DNA of 64,000 nt from Methylobacterium pseudosasicola (lineage in GTDB: Bacteria; Pseudomonadota; Alphaproteobacteria; Rhizobiales; Beijerinckiaceae). Below the pieces are notes generated by a model. That model worked only from the letters and a program-made list of their open reading frames with translations, made no database searches and was not told where the DNA came from. The DNA lies in contig NZ_FOTK01000021.1 of assembly GCF_900114535.1 (NCBI RefSeq), positions 1 through 64,000 of the forward strand. Reading direction: 5' to 3'. The first letter of the stretch is position 1. Each line of letters begins with the position of its first letter. This document shows, piece by piece, positions 17,094 through 26,415 of the stretch. The translations under genes and the position numbers were made by a program.

Positions 17094-18425
17094 TCAGATG
17101 CCCGACGGTTCCTGGGTATCGACCAGCCGGCCGTCGAGGGCGGCGTGGAGGCGCGCGGTGTCGAGATCGCCTTCCCAACGCGCCACAACGATCGCCGCCA
17201 CCCCGTTTCCGACGGCGTTCACCAGCGCCCCGCCCTCGGAGATGAAGCGATAGACGCCGAGGATGATGGCGAGGCTGGCGACCGGGATCGAGTGAAGGGA
17301 AGCGAGGGTCGCGGCGAGAACGACGAAGGAGCCGCCGGTGACGCTGGCCGCGCCCTTCGAGGTCAGGAGCAGGACGCCGACGAGGACCAGCTGGGCTTCG
17401 AAGCCGAGCGGCGTGTTCGTGGCCTGGGCCAGGAAGATCGCCATCGTCGTCAGGTTGATGCAGGTTCCGTCGAGGTTGAACGAGTAGCCGGACGGCACGA
17501 CGATGCCGACCGTCGACTCGCCGCAACCGGCACGCTTCAGCTTCTCCATGAGTCGCGGCAGCGCCGCTTCCGAGGAAGACGTCCCGAGGACGATGAGCAG
17601 CTCCTCGCGGATGTACCTGAGGAACTTGAAGATGCTAAAGCCAGCCAATCTCGCGACGGCCCCGAGGACTACGACCACAAACACGATGCACGTCAGGTAG
17701 AAGATCGCGATCATGTGCAGCAGCGGCACGAGTGAGGCGATGCCGTACTTGCCGATCGTGAATGCCATCGCGCCGAAGGCGCCCAGGGGCGCGAACTTCA
17801 TGATGATGCCGACCACGCCGAACAGGCCCTTGGCAGCCAAGTCGATCATGTCCACCAGCGGCTGGACCTTCGGGCCCGCCATGCTGAGCGCGATGGCGAA
17901 GAGGATCGAGATGAAGAGAATCTGGAGGATCTCGCCTTCGGCGAAGGCGCCGACGAAGGTGTTCGGCACGATATGCGTGAAATAGTCGACGACACCCATG
18001 CCCTTCTTGGCGCTGTTCGAGACCGAGGCGATCGCCTGCGGATCGAGGTGCGTGGGGTCGATGTTCATCCCGGCGCCGGGCTGGGTGAGGTTCATCGCGA
18101 CGAGGCCGATGAGAAGCGCCAGCGTGGTCAGCACCTCGAAGTAGATCAGGCTTTTTACGCCAATGCGGCCGACCTTCTTCAGGTCGCCGACACTGGCGAT
18201 CCCGTGGACGACCGTGCAGAAGATCACCGGGGCGATGATCATCTTCACCATCTTGATGAAGACGTCGCCCAACGGTTTCAAGGACTCCCCGAAGCTCGGG
18301 TAGAAGTGCCCGCATACGACGCCTAGGGCGATCGCGGTCAGGACCTGGACATAGAGGTTTTTGTAGAAGGGCCGTTTCGTCGAGCGCACGGCATCGACTG
18401 GCACGGCGACGGCTGTCGCGCCCAT
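17094..18425 (-). CDS. dctA: C4-dicarboxylate:cation symporter DctA
   Basis: A 443-residue dicarboxylate/amino-acid:cation symporter of the inner membrane. The family signatures are present: the serine-rich reentrant loop LGTSSSEAALP, and the substrate/cation region SGYSFNLDGTCINLTTMAIF followed by LLLTSKGAASVTGGSF (second reentrant loop). The start at 18425 has GGGAGA upstream; an ATG 21 bases earlier is possible. It is the first gene of the minus-strand catabolic run, 41 bases before the VOC gene, and is transcribed away from a LysR gene. The substrate may be a succinate/malate-like acid or the branched acid used by the cluster. Confidence 0.92.
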   Translation of the reverse strand: MGATAVAVPVDAVRSTKRPFYKNLYVQVLTAIALGVVCGHFYPSFGESLKPLGDVFIKMVKMIIAPVIFCTVVHGIASVGDLKKVGRIGVKSLIYFEVLTTLALLIGLVAMNLTQPGAGMNIDPTHLDPQAIASVSNSAKKGMGVVDYFTHIVPNTFVGAFAEGEILQILFISILFAIALSMAGPKVQPLVDMIDLAAKGLFGVVGIIMKFAPLGAFGAMAFTIGKYGIASLVPLLHMIAIFYLTCIVFVVVVLGAVARLAGFSIFKFLRYIREELLIVLGTSSSEAALPRLMEKLKRAGCGESTVGIVVPSGYSFNLDGTCINLTTMAIFLAQATNTPLGFEAQLVLVGVLLLTSKGAASVTGGSFVVLAATLASLHSIPVASLAIILGVYRFISEGGALVNAVGNGVAAIVVARWEGDLDTARLHAALDGRLVDTQEPSGI

Positions 18426-18663
18426 GCGTTTCTCCCATGATTGCATCCGCGTGCCGTGCGTTGCTTTGAGAGGCCGGCGCTTGACGGTGCAGAAACCATC
18501 ATCCGGCAAGCGTGCGGAATCGGAAGTGCCGTTTCGGAACGGCTGCCATCGCGGGAGACGATTGCCGCGCCTTGTACGCCCCCTTCGACGTGTGCGGCTC
18601 GCTCAGGAGCACGCACCCGTCCTATGATCGTACCGCGTGTGAACGCCCCCGGGAGGTTGGCGC
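18426..18663. promoter_or_regulatory. Divergent promoter region between dctA and a LysR gene
   Basis: 238 bases between the divergent starts of dctA and the LysR regulator, the normal place for a LysR binding site that controls both. The patch at 18516-18541 (CGGAATCGGAAGTGCCGTTT) contains partial dyad symmetry (GGAA ... TTCC-like arms) and is a candidate operator, but no clear T-N11-A site stands out. Confidence 0.5.
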
Positions 18664-19590
18664 GTGGGCAACGCGCATCGGTTGATCGACGGGCAATCGA
18701 CGATGCAGTTCGATTTTGTTTCCCTCCGCCTGTTCGCCGCGGTCGTCGAGCACCGAAACATCGCCCAGGCCTCGCGCCTGCACAACATCGCGGCCTCCGC
18801 CGTGAGCAAGCGCATCTCCGATCTCGAAGCCCGTACCGGGACGGCGCTCCTGTACAGGCTCCGTGAAGGGGTGGAGCCAACGCCGGCGGGACATGCGCTC
18901 TACAGGTACGCCAAGCTGATGGCGCGGACCGCGGACGAGTTGCAGGCGGAACTCAGCACCTACGCGGAGGGCGAGAAGGGTCACGTGAGGCTGTGGGCGA
19001 ACACCTCGGCGGTCACGCAATTCCTTCCCGAGGACCTCGCGGTGTTCACGCAACAGTTTCCGGACGTCAGGATCGAACTGCGGGAGGACACGAGCCAGCG
19101 TATCGTCGACGCGGTGAAGGACGGCTTCGCCGACATCGGCGTCTACTCCGACCACATCGGACCGGTCGATCTGTGCAAGCGGACCTACCGGCGCGACACG
19201 CTGATGGTCGTCGTGCCCACAGGCCATGCCCTGGCCGGACGGCAGGCCATCACGCTGGAGGAGACCAGCGCCTACGATCACGTCGGGCTCCAGGAGGGCA
19301 GTTCACTCCAGGCGCGTGTCATGGAAGAGAGCGCCAGGCTCGGCCTGCCAGTCCGGATGCGCGTGCAGGTCTTCGGCTTCGACAGCATCCGCCGCATGGT
19401 GGAGGCCGGACTGGGCATCGCCATCCTGCCCCAGGGGGCCGTCCTGCCCTACCTCGTCAACAACAAGCTCGTGGCTCTCGAACTTCGGGATGCCTGGGCC
19501 AGTCGATCGTTGATGGCGGCCTTTCGCGACGAAGCCGCCCTACCTCGCTCCGCACGAGCGCTCCTCGCCTGTCTCTGTCCTGACGCCTGA
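18664..19590 (+). CDS. LysR-family transcriptional regulator
   Basis: A 308-residue LysR regulator. The winged HTH (about 14-75) is LRLFAAVVEHRNIAQASRLH followed by ASAVSKRISDLEARTGTALL, and the periplasmic-binding-like effector domain follows (VRLWANTSAVTQFLPEDLAV, GIAILPQGAVLPY). GTG at 18664 is favoured by GGGAGG 7 bases upstream; ATG at 18703 is an alternative that would remove 13 residues. It faces dctA and probably controls the minus-strand acid-utilisation genes in response to a pathway acid. Confidence 0.9.
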   Translation: MGNAHRLIDGQSTMQFDFVSLRLFAAVVEHRNIAQASRLHNIAASAVSKRISDLEARTGTALLYRLREGVEPTPAGHALYRYAKLMARTADELQAELSTYAEGEKGHVRLWANTSAVTQFLPEDLAVFTQQFPDVRIELREDTSQRIVDAVKDGFADIGVYSDHIGPVDLCKRTYRRDTLMVVVPTGHALAGRQAITLEETSAYDHVGLQEGSSLQARVMEESARLGLPVRMRVQVFGFDSIRRMVEAGLGIAILPQGAVLPYLVNNKLVALELRDAWASRSLMAAFRDEAALPRSARALLACLCPDA

Positions 19591-19895
19591 CGGCGACGGG
19601 CCCTGGCCGAGGCCTCTGTTCCTGCGCCATGCCGAGCCGCGATGGCGGTGCTTCCCAACCGGAAATTGCCCTTCTGCGAAACCGAACGGAAGGTGACGCC
19701 AAGAAAGCTATCTGAGGATCACAGCAGCGATCTCCGGAGCCGTCCCTGCGGAAGCACGTGCTGCTTCCGACCGTCGGCTTCCCGAACTCGCTTCCTTGAT
19801 GGCGATCGCAACGCGAGCAACCGCGCCGAGTTCGCCCGTCTGCTGCCGGGCGGGCTTCCAACGACGAGTTGCGAGCCATCCGGGAGGAAGAATCG
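19591..19895. other. Leader region, no gene
   Basis: About 300 bases between the LysR gene and the oxidoreductase operon. No convincing coding frame. It probably holds the promoter of the operon starting at 19896; no clear -35/-10 pair was identified. Confidence 0.4.
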
Positions 19896-21245
19896 ATGAA
19901 CCTTTTCACGAAGCTCCAAGAGCGCGCTGCTGCCGGTACGCCCGTGCGCGTCGGACTCATCGGGGCCGGCAAGTTCGGCTCGATGTACCTCGCGCAGGTT
20001 CCCAGGATCCCCGGCGTCCATCTCGCCGCGATCGCCGACCTTTCGGTGTCGAACGCCCGCGCGAACCTTGAGCGCGTCGGTTGGGAGGCCGACCGCAGCG
20101 CCGCCAGTTCCATCGACGAGGCGATCAAGCGGGGCAACACGCATGTCGGCCAGGATTGGGAGGCCCTCATCGGCCATCCCGCGATCGACATCGTCGTCGA
20201 GTGCACCGGCAACCCGATCGCCGCCGTCGAGCACTGCCTCGCCGCCTTCCGTCACGGCAAACCCGTCATCAACGTGACGGTCGAGGCGGATGCGTTCTGC
20301 GGGCCGATCCTGGCGCGCAAGGCGCGCGAGGCCGGGACGCTCTATAGCATGGCCTACGGCGACCAGCCCGCATTGACCTGCGATCTGGTGGACTGGGCTC
20401 GGACCTGCGGCTTCCCGGTCGTCGCCGCCGGCCGCGGCCACAAGTGGCTGCCGAAGTTCCGCGAGTCGACGCCCGACACGGTCTGGGATTTCTGGGGCCT
20501 CACGGCCGAGCAGGCCCGGATCGGCGGCATGAACCCGAAGATGTTCAACGCCTTCCTCGACGGCTCCAAGCCCGCGATCGAGAGTACCGCCATCGCGAAC
20601 GCCACCGGCCTTGAGGCGCCCGAGGAGGGCCTTCAGTTCCCGCCCTGCTCGATCGATGAGATCCCCACCGTGATGCGACCGCGCAGCGAAGGCGGAGTTC
20701 TGGAGCGCAAGGGAATCGTCGAGGTGGCCTCGTCGCTCAGGCTGGACGGCACACCGCTTCCCTACGACATCCGCAAGGGCGTCTGGGTCTGCATCGAGGG
20801 TGACACGGACTACATTCGTCGCTGCTTCAAGGAATATCAGGTCGTGACCGACCCGGACGGTCGCTACATGTCGCTCTACAAACGCTGGCACCTGATCGGG
20901 CTGGAACTTGGCATCTCGGTCGCCTCGATCGGCCTGCGCAACGAGCCGACCGGCTACGGCCGTTACTTCAACGCCGACGTCGCCGCCACCGCCAAGCGCA
21001 ATCTTCAGGCTGGAGAAATGCTGGACGGCGAAGGCGGCTACACGGTCTACGGTAAGCTCGTACCCGCCCGCCGCTCGTTGGAGCAGCGGATCCTGCCGCT
21101 CGGCCTCGCTCACAAGCTCAAGCTTGTGCGGCCGGTGGCGAAAGATCAGGCTCTGACCTGGGACGACGTCGAAGTGGACGAGACCGTCTCGGCCTACAAG
21201 ATCCGGCGCGAAATGGAAACGACTTTTGCCGGAGAACTCTCATGA
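19896..21245 (+). CDS. NAD(P)-dependent oxidoreductase with C-terminal SAF domain (homoserine-dehydrogenase-like)
   Basis: A 449-residue enzyme with an N-terminal Rossmann fold (VRVGLIGAGKFGSMYLAQVP) and a homoserine-dehydrogenase-like middle (VVECTGNPIAAVEHCLAAFR, INVTVEADAFCGPILARKAR). The last about 90 residues (AKRNLQAGEMLDGEGGYTVY) form a SAF-type domain like those of sugar-acid enzymes and antifreeze-like proteins. This architecture recurs in sugar-acid and hydroxyacid catabolic clusters, but I cannot assign a substrate. Start at 19896 has GGGAGG 8 bases upstream. Its stop overlaps the next gene by 4 bases (ATGA), so it is coupled to the beta-hydroxyacid dehydrogenase. Confidence 0.8.
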   Translation: MNLFTKLQERAAAGTPVRVGLIGAGKFGSMYLAQVPRIPGVHLAAIADLSVSNARANLERVGWEADRSAASSIDEAIKRGNTHVGQDWEALIGHPAIDIVVECTGNPIAAVEHCLAAFRHGKPVINVTVEADAFCGPILARKAREAGTLYSMAYGDQPALTCDLVDWARTCGFPVVAAGRGHKWLPKFRESTPDTVWDFWGLTAEQARIGGMNPKMFNAFLDGSKPAIESTAIANATGLEAPEEGLQFPPCSIDEIPTVMRPRSEGGVLERKGIVEVASSLRLDGTPLPYDIRKGVWVCIEGDTDYIRRCFKEYQVVTDPDGRYMSLYKRWHLIGLELGISVASIGLRNEPTGYGRYFNADVAATAKRNLQAGEMLDGEGGYTVYGKLVPARRSLEQRILPLGLAHKLKLVRPVAKDQALTWDDVEVDETVSAYKIRREMETTFAGELS

Positions 21246-22141
21246 GGATCGGCTTCGTCGGCCTAGGGCAGATGGGGCGTCCGATCGCCCACAACTTGCT
21301 CAAGCACGGCAATGACCTGATCGTCAGCAGCCGCAGCGACCGCTGGTTCGCCGAGTTCCGGGAGAAGGGAGCACGCTGCACCAGCGACGTCGCCGATCTT
21401 GCGGACGCGGAGCTTGTGTTCCTGTGCTTGCCTGACGCGCAGACCGTGCAGGCCGTTGTCGGCGGCGACTTGCTCGTCGAACGCCTCGGCCCCGGCCGGA
21501 CGGTCGTGGACCTCAGCACGATCGCGTACGGGGCGACCATCGCGATCGCGCAAACCCTGGAGGCGCGCGGCATCGCCTTCCTCGACGCCCCGATCTCCGG
21601 CATGGAGGCGCGCGCCGTCGACGGTACGCTGACCGTGATGTGCGGCGGAACGGCCGAAGCCTTCGAGCAAGTGCGGCCGATCCTGTCTCAGATCGGAAGC
21701 AAGATCCTCCACATGGGGCCGGCCGGGAGCGGACAGCTCACCAAACTCGTGAATCAGCTTCTCTTCGACATTAATGCAGCGGGCCTCGCGGAAATACTGC
21801 CGATGGCCGCGAAGATGGGCTTGGATCCCGACTTGGTAGGGGAGGTCGTCAACAGCGGGACCGGACGCAGCCACGCCTCCGAGTTCTTCATCCCGCGCAT
21901 CCTGCGCGGCCACTTCGGGGACGGATACCCGCTGGCGCACGCCTACAAGGACCTCGTGAGCGCAGCCGAACTCGGGGCGGCCCGCACGATCCCGATGCCG
22001 GTGCTGGCGGCCGCGACCGCCACTTATCAGACCGCGCTGCTCCAGGGGCACGGTGCGAAAGACAAGGGTGCGATGGTACGCGTCTTCGAGGAAGCCCTGG
22101 GAGTGAATTTTCGAAGCCGTTCGACCGGCGGTTCGCAATAA
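21242..22141 (+). CDS. Beta-hydroxyacid dehydrogenase (3-hydroxyisobutyrate dehydrogenase family)
   Basis: A 299-residue NAD(P)-linked dehydrogenase: Rossmann motif GFVGLGQMGRPIAHNLLKHG, substrate motif DAPISGMEARAVDGTLTVMC, and the catalytic-Lys helix GSGQLTKLVNQLLF. The family includes tartronate-semialdehyde reductase, L-threonate dehydrogenase and 3-hydroxyisobutyrate dehydrogenase; which applies is not settled by sequence alone. It is coupled to the SAF-type oxidoreductase upstream and the IlvD/Edd dehydratase 25 bases downstream, fitting oxidation of a hydroxyacid next to dehydration. Confidence 0.85.
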   Translation: MRIGFVGLGQMGRPIAHNLLKHGNDLIVSSRSDRWFAEFREKGARCTSDVADLADAELVFLCLPDAQTVQAVVGGDLLVERLGPGRTVVDLSTIAYGATIAIAQTLEARGIAFLDAPISGMEARAVDGTLTVMCGGTAEAFEQVRPILSQIGSKILHMGPAGSGQLTKLVNQLLFDINAAGLAEILPMAAKMGLDPDLVGEVVNSGTGRSHASEFFIPRILRGHFGDGYPLAHAYKDLVSAAELGAARTIPMPVLAAATATYQTALLQGHGAKDKGAMVRVFEEALGVNFRSRSTGGSQ

Positions 22142-22166
22142 CAAAGCTACTGGAGAGGAAACGCTT

Positions 22167-23864
22167 ATGTCGGATGAACCCCACGGCCTCGACCGGGGCC
22201 TGACCAATTACGGCGACCGCGACTTCGCCCGCTACCTGCGCCGCTCCTTCGCCCGCTCGATGGGTATCTCGCCGGGTCTCCTGAACAAGCCGGTGGTCGG
22301 GATCGCCATGACGCCGTCGGGCTTCAACAACTGCCACCGCGGCATGCCGGAACTCGTCGAGGCAGTCTCGCGTGGCGTGCTGGCAGCCGGCGCTCTTCCG
22401 CGGCCGTTCCCCACCGTGTCGCTCGGCGAGGTTTTCCTCAACCCGACCAGCATGATGTACCGCAACCTGATGGCCATGGACACCGAGGAAATGATCGGGG
22501 CCCAGCCGATGGACGCGGTGGTGCTGATCGGTGGATGCGACAAGACCGTTCCGGCCCAGCTCATGGGAGCGGCCTCCGCCGACCTGCCGGCGATTCAGCT
22601 CGTCACCGGCCCGATGTCGACCGGTCGCCACAAGGGCCAGCGCCTCGGGGCCTGCACCGACTGCCGGGGCTTCTGGGCCAAGTACCGGGCCGGCACGGTC
22701 GATGCGGAGGAGATCGCCGAGGTCGAGGGCCGGCTCTCGGTGACCCAGGGCACCTGCGCGGTGATGGGCACGGCCTCGACCATGGCCTGTATCGCGGAGG
22801 CGCTGGGCATGTCGCTGCCGGGCACGGCCGCGATACCGGCGGTGCATTCCGACCGCTTGGTCGCCGCGGAAGAGACCGGCCGCGCCTCGGTGCGTCTCAT
22901 CGGGACAAAGATCCGGCCGTCGCAGGTCATCACGCAGAAGTCGGTCGAGAACGCGATCCGGGTGCTGATGGCGGTATCCGGTTCGACCAACGCCATCGTC
23001 CATCTGACTGCCATCGCCGGGCGCCTCGGCATCCGGATCTCGCCCGAGCGATTCAACCAGATCTCGGACGAGACGCCGGTGCTGGTCGACCTTAAGCCCG
23101 TGGGCGATGGCTATATGGAGGACTTCCATGCGGGCGGCGGCATGGGCGCGCTACTGCGCGAGTTGCGCCCGCTCCTCCACCTCGACACGGTGGACGTGGA
23201 GGGCCGCACGCTCGCCGAGCGGCTCGACGAGCCGGCCGGATGGGTCGACCGGAAGGTAATCCGCGCTTCGGACAATCCGGTCTCGCCGCTCGGTGGGCTG
23301 GTAACGCTCAAGGGCAACCTCGCCCCCGAGGGCGCGATCTTCAAGCGTGCGGCGGCGACGCTTGAGCTGTTCGAATCTGAGGGCCGGGCCGTGGTGTTCA
23401 CCGGCTTGGAGGACCTGAGCCGGCGGATCGACGACCCCGACCTAGACGTCGCGCCAGGCGACGTGCTGGTCCTGCAGAATGCCGGTCCGCACGCGGCGGG
23501 CATGCCGGAGGCGGGCTACCTGCCGATTCCCAAGAAGCTCGCCCGGGCGGGAGTGAAGGACATGGTGCGCATCTCCGACGCGCGGATGTCAGGCACGGCG
23601 TTCGGGTCGATCGTCCTGCACGTGGCGCCCGAGGCTGCGATCGGCGGGCCCCTCGCGGCGGTGCGCGACGGCGACCGCATCCGCTTGTCGATCAAGGACA
23701 AGCGGATCGACCTCCTAGTCGCGGAGGACGAGATCGCACGGCGGCTCGCCGACCACCGGCCGCCGCCAGCCCCGACCCGGGGCTACAAAGCGCTCTACCG
23801 GCGCAGCGTCACTCAGGCCCCGGAGGGCTGTGACTTCGATTTCTTGGCAAGCGGCACAAACTGA
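22167..23864 (+). CDS. IlvD/Edd-family Fe-S dehydratase (sugar-acid type)
   Basis: A 565-residue dehydratase of the dihydroxyacid/phosphogluconate family, removing water from 2,3-dihydroxy acids. Cluster cysteines are visible as C56 (GFNNCHRG), C124 (GGCDKTVPAQ) and C197 (QGTCAVMGTASTMACIAEAL), a spacing typical of [2Fe-2S] members, together with CTDCRGFWAKYRAGTV and GSTNAIVHLTAIAGRLGI. The sugar-acid branch (arabinonate, xylonate, related) shares these features, whereas true IlvD proteins differ in length and C-terminal sequence. Start after GGAGAGG. Third gene of the operon begun at 19896. Confidence 0.88.
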   Translation: MSDEPHGLDRGLTNYGDRDFARYLRRSFARSMGISPGLLNKPVVGIAMTPSGFNNCHRGMPELVEAVSRGVLAAGALPRPFPTVSLGEVFLNPTSMMYRNLMAMDTEEMIGAQPMDAVVLIGGCDKTVPAQLMGAASADLPAIQLVTGPMSTGRHKGQRLGACTDCRGFWAKYRAGTVDAEEIAEVEGRLSVTQGTCAVMGTASTMACIAEALGMSLPGTAAIPAVHSDRLVAAEETGRASVRLIGTKIRPSQVITQKSVENAIRVLMAVSGSTNAIVHLTAIAGRLGIRISPERFNQISDETPVLVDLKPVGDGYMEDFHAGGGMGALLRELRPLLHLDTVDVEGRTLAERLDEPAGWVDRKVIRASDNPVSPLGGLVTLKGNLAPEGAIFKRAAATLELFESEGRAVVFTGLEDLSRRIDDPDLDVAPGDVLVLQNAGPHAAGMPEAGYLPIPKKLARAGVKDMVRISDARMSGTAFGSIVLHVAPEAAIGGPLAAVRDGDRIRLSIKDKRIDLLVAEDEIARRLADHRPPPAPTRGYKALYRRSVTQAPEGCDFDFLASGTN

Positions 23865-24053
23865 ACCAGCCTTCGGATGGCTCGAAAACTTGCAATGTAT
23901 GAACACGGAGCGTGTGCGACGCTCTGTGGCCGCTCAAGGATCCAGCGATCTTAACGCGGACGAGGCCGGCATAGAGTGCCGCGAAAGCTGCTCAGCACGT
24001 AGGAACGGCCGACGACCGATCATCCGACAATAGACGAGAACCTGCTGCGCGGA

Positions 24054-24983
24054 TCACGATACAACGCGCGGCATAGTCATGTCTTTTCGGCTGCCGAGAG
24101 GCTGTGCGGTCTCGATGATGAAGTCTATCAATGGATTGTGCCTCGCTGAAGACCAAACGATCGCGGTCGACACGACGTTGATATCCTCCACAAGCGGGCG
24201 AACGATGACCGTCGCCGCGGCAAGTTGCTCGAAGCTCGACGGTATCAAGGCGATCCCCTGACCGCAGCCGACGAATGCGATCTGGGAGGTCACGGAACGG
24301 ACCTCGTGAAGGATGCGCGGCGAGAAGCCGTGCGTTCGGCAGGCAGCGACGATGTGATCGAAGTAGATCGGACTTCCCCTACGTGATGCCATGGTGAAGT
24401 CCTCTTGCGCCAGCGCGCGCAATGATACCTCTGCCGTTTCCGCGAGCCTGTGCCCCCGCGGTAGCGCGACGGCAAGTCTATCCTCCGCAACGGGCAAGCT
24501 ACGGACCCATGGTCCGAGTTCGCCATCGACCCGCGCGAAAGCAATATCTATGTCGCCAGCTTCCAACGCTGGAACGGCCTCGACGCTGTCTATCTCCCTC
24601 ACGTAGATCGTGAGCTGTGGGTGGACAGCGCGCAGCCGCGCAACGAGCGGCGGCAACTCGTTCACGATCGCCGCGTTGATGGCTCCGATCGTCAGCGTCC
24701 CCGATTGCCCATCGACTGCCTCGCGGACAGCCAGTTCCAAGCGTTCCAGCTGCTCGGCGAACTTGCGTACCGCCGGCAGGATCGCCGCCCCCGCGGGGGT
24801 CAGCTTCGCGCCGCGCCGATTCCGATCGAATAGCCTGACCCGCAGGGCCTGTTCCAAGGCTTGGATCTGCTCGGTCAGAGGTGGCTGCGACATGCCCAGC
24901 CGCTTCGCCGCACGCCCGAAGTGCTTCTCCTCAGCTACGGCCAGAAACAGCCAGAGGTGCCGAACGAGCCGAAAATTGATCAT
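24054..24983 (-). CDS. LysR-family transcriptional regulator
   Basis: A 309-residue LysR protein: N-terminal HTH FLAVAEEKHFGRAAKRLGMS followed by QPPLTEQIQALEQALRVRLF, then an effector-binding domain with GTLTIGAINAAIVNELPPLV and CGQGIALIPSSFEQLA. It is transcribed away from the RraA operon, with 100 bases between the two starts, and is the likely regulator of that operon. It is distinct from the LysR at 18664; the two share only the family pattern. Confidence 0.9.
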   Translation of the reverse strand: MINFRLVRHLWLFLAVAEEKHFGRAAKRLGMSQPPLTEQIQALEQALRVRLFDRNRRGAKLTPAGAAILPAVRKFAEQLERLELAVREAVDGQSGTLTIGAINAAIVNELPPLVARLRAVHPQLTIYVREIDSVEAVPALEAGDIDIAFARVDGELGPWVRSLPVAEDRLAVALPRGHRLAETAEVSLRALAQEDFTMASRRGSPIYFDHIVAACRTHGFSPRILHEVRSVTSQIAFVGCGQGIALIPSSFEQLAAATVIVRPLVEDINVVSTAIVWSSARHNPLIDFIIETAQPLGSRKDMTMPRVVS

Positions 24984-25006
24984 CGCGGCGATCCGTTCAA
25001 CCTATC

Positions 25007-25019
25007 ACAGGCATCCTGT
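25007..25019. promoter_or_regulatory. Candidate LysR operator (ACAGG-CAT-CCTGT)
   Basis: A perfect 5-base dyad, ACAGGCATCCTGT, 24 bases upstream of the LysR start and 66 bases before the first RraA gene, in the 100-base divergent interval. Its position and size fit a LysR recognition half. No binding data; inference from position. Confidence 0.4.
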
Positions 25020-25084
25020 TTTCGTATTTTACCGATCGAAGCGAAGCTGTGAAGAGATCATCCACACAGCGTTTGCGAGACTCC

Positions 25085-25750
25085 ATGCCTGACGCAACCC
25101 ACCTCGACCGGCTTGCCAGCCAGGACACCAACACCGTCTCGGATGCGCTCGACTTCCTCGGGCTGCCCGGCGCCACCTACGGCCTGCGGCCGCTATGGAA
25201 CTGCCCGAAGGTCGTTGGCCGGGCCAGCACCATCCAGCTCGGGCTTAAGCAGGGATCCGCGCCTACCGTCCACCTGATCTCCCCGGTCATCGCCCGCATC
25301 GAGACGGGCGACCGCGTCCTCGTCATCGCTGGCGGCGTCGAGGGCATTTCTTGTTGGGGCGACATCCTCGCCAACGCCGCGAAGGCGAAGGGCATCCGCG
25401 GCTCGGTCATCGACGGCCTGAGCCGGGACATCGAGGGCAGCGAGGGCATCGGCTACCCGGTCTACGGCCGCGGCGTGACCATGATCAGCGCCCGCAATCG
25501 GGTGGTGCAAGTTTCCTCCGGCGAGCCCGTCAGGATGGCCGGCGTGACCGTGCGCCAGGACGACTACGTCATTGCCGATCGTTGCGGTGCCGTCTTCGTG
25601 CCGGCCGAGCGCATCGCGGAGGTCCTCGACCTTGCCGATCGCATAGCGCGCCGCCAGGAAGGAATGGTCGAGGCGGTCCGAGCCAGCCGCTCGGTCGAGG
25701 AGGTCATGCACGACAAGCAGTTCGAGGCGATCCAGGCGGAGAAGGCATGA
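25085..25750 (+). CDS. RraA-family protein (HMG/CHA aldolase or oxaloacetate decarboxylase type), copy 1
   Basis: A 221-residue member of the RraA fold, which includes 4-hydroxy-4-methyl-2-oxoglutarate aldolase and RNase E inhibitor RraA. Motifs: SCWGDILANAAKAKGIRGSV, then IDGLSRDIEG with the conserved Arg-Asp pair, YPVYGRGVTM, and DDYVIADRCGAVFVP. The ATG at 25085 starts the conserved region. Its stop overlaps the second copy by 4 bases. Three adjacent RraA genes suggest a multisubunit enzyme or three related substrates; members of this fold also decarboxylate oxaloacetate. Confidence 0.85.
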   Translation: MPDATHLDRLASQDTNTVSDALDFLGLPGATYGLRPLWNCPKVVGRASTIQLGLKQGSAPTVHLISPVIARIETGDRVLVIAGGVEGISCWGDILANAAKAKGIRGSVIDGLSRDIEGSEGIGYPVYGRGVTMISARNRVVQVSSGEPVRMAGVTVRQDDYVIADRCGAVFVPAERIAEVLDLADRIARRQEGMVEAVRASRSVEEVMHDKQFEAIQAEKA

Positions 25751-26415
25751 TGGCGGACGACGATAAGACCCTGGTGGCGCTGTTCGAGGGTCTCGACACG
25801 CCCGGCGTCTCCGATGCGATGGACAAGCTCGGCCTGCCCGGCCACTGCTTCGGCATCACCCCCCTCGCCGACTACACGAAGACGGTCGTCGGGCCGGCGT
25901 TCACGGTGAAGTACGTATCGGCGACCACCCCGCCCGGCACGGTCGGCGACTTCATCGATGACGTGGCCGAGGGCGACTTCGTCGTCATCGACAACGATGG
26001 GCGCACAGACTGCACGGTCTGGGGCGATATCATGACCCAGTATGCCGGGGGCCGAGGGTTCGCCGGCACGCTCATCGACGGCGTCTGCCGCGACGTGGCG
26101 AAGGCCCTCGCCGACCGCTACCCGATGTTCACCCGCGGGCGCTTCATGCGCACCGGCAAGGACCGAGTGCAGGTCGAGGCGGTGAACGTCACCGTCTCCG
26201 TGGGTCAGGCCCGCGTCAGTCCCCGCGACATCGTCGTGGCCGACGCTAACGGGGCGCTGGTCGTGCCCCGAGCCCGCGCCCGTGAGGTGGCTGAGCTCGC
26301 TCGTGAGATCGAGGGCGTCGAAAACAAGATTCGGCGCGAGATCGAGGGCGGCAAGAGCCTGAAGGCCGCGCGCGAGGCGCTAGACTACCACTCCCTGCAG
26401 TCGAGGAAGGCTTGA
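25747..26415 (+). CDS. RraA-family protein, copy 2
   Basis: A 222-residue paralogue. It has TPGVSDAMDKLGLPGHCFGI, VWGDIMTQYAGGRGFAGTLI, DGVCRDVAKALADRYPMFTR and RDIVVADANGALVVP. The Arg-Asp pair and Gly-Asp near the divalent-metal site are kept, so catalytic competence is likely. The start (ATG-ATG at 25747) overlaps copy 1's stop by 4 bases; its stop overlaps copy 3's start by one base. Confidence 0.85.
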   Translation: MMADDDKTLVALFEGLDTPGVSDAMDKLGLPGHCFGITPLADYTKTVVGPAFTVKYVSATTPPGTVGDFIDDVAEGDFVVIDNDGRTDCTVWGDIMTQYAGGRGFAGTLIDGVCRDVAKALADRYPMFTRGRFMRTGKDRVQVEAVNVTVSVGQARVSPRDIVVADANGALVVPRARAREVAELAREIEGVENKIRREIEGGKSLKAAREALDYHSLQSRKA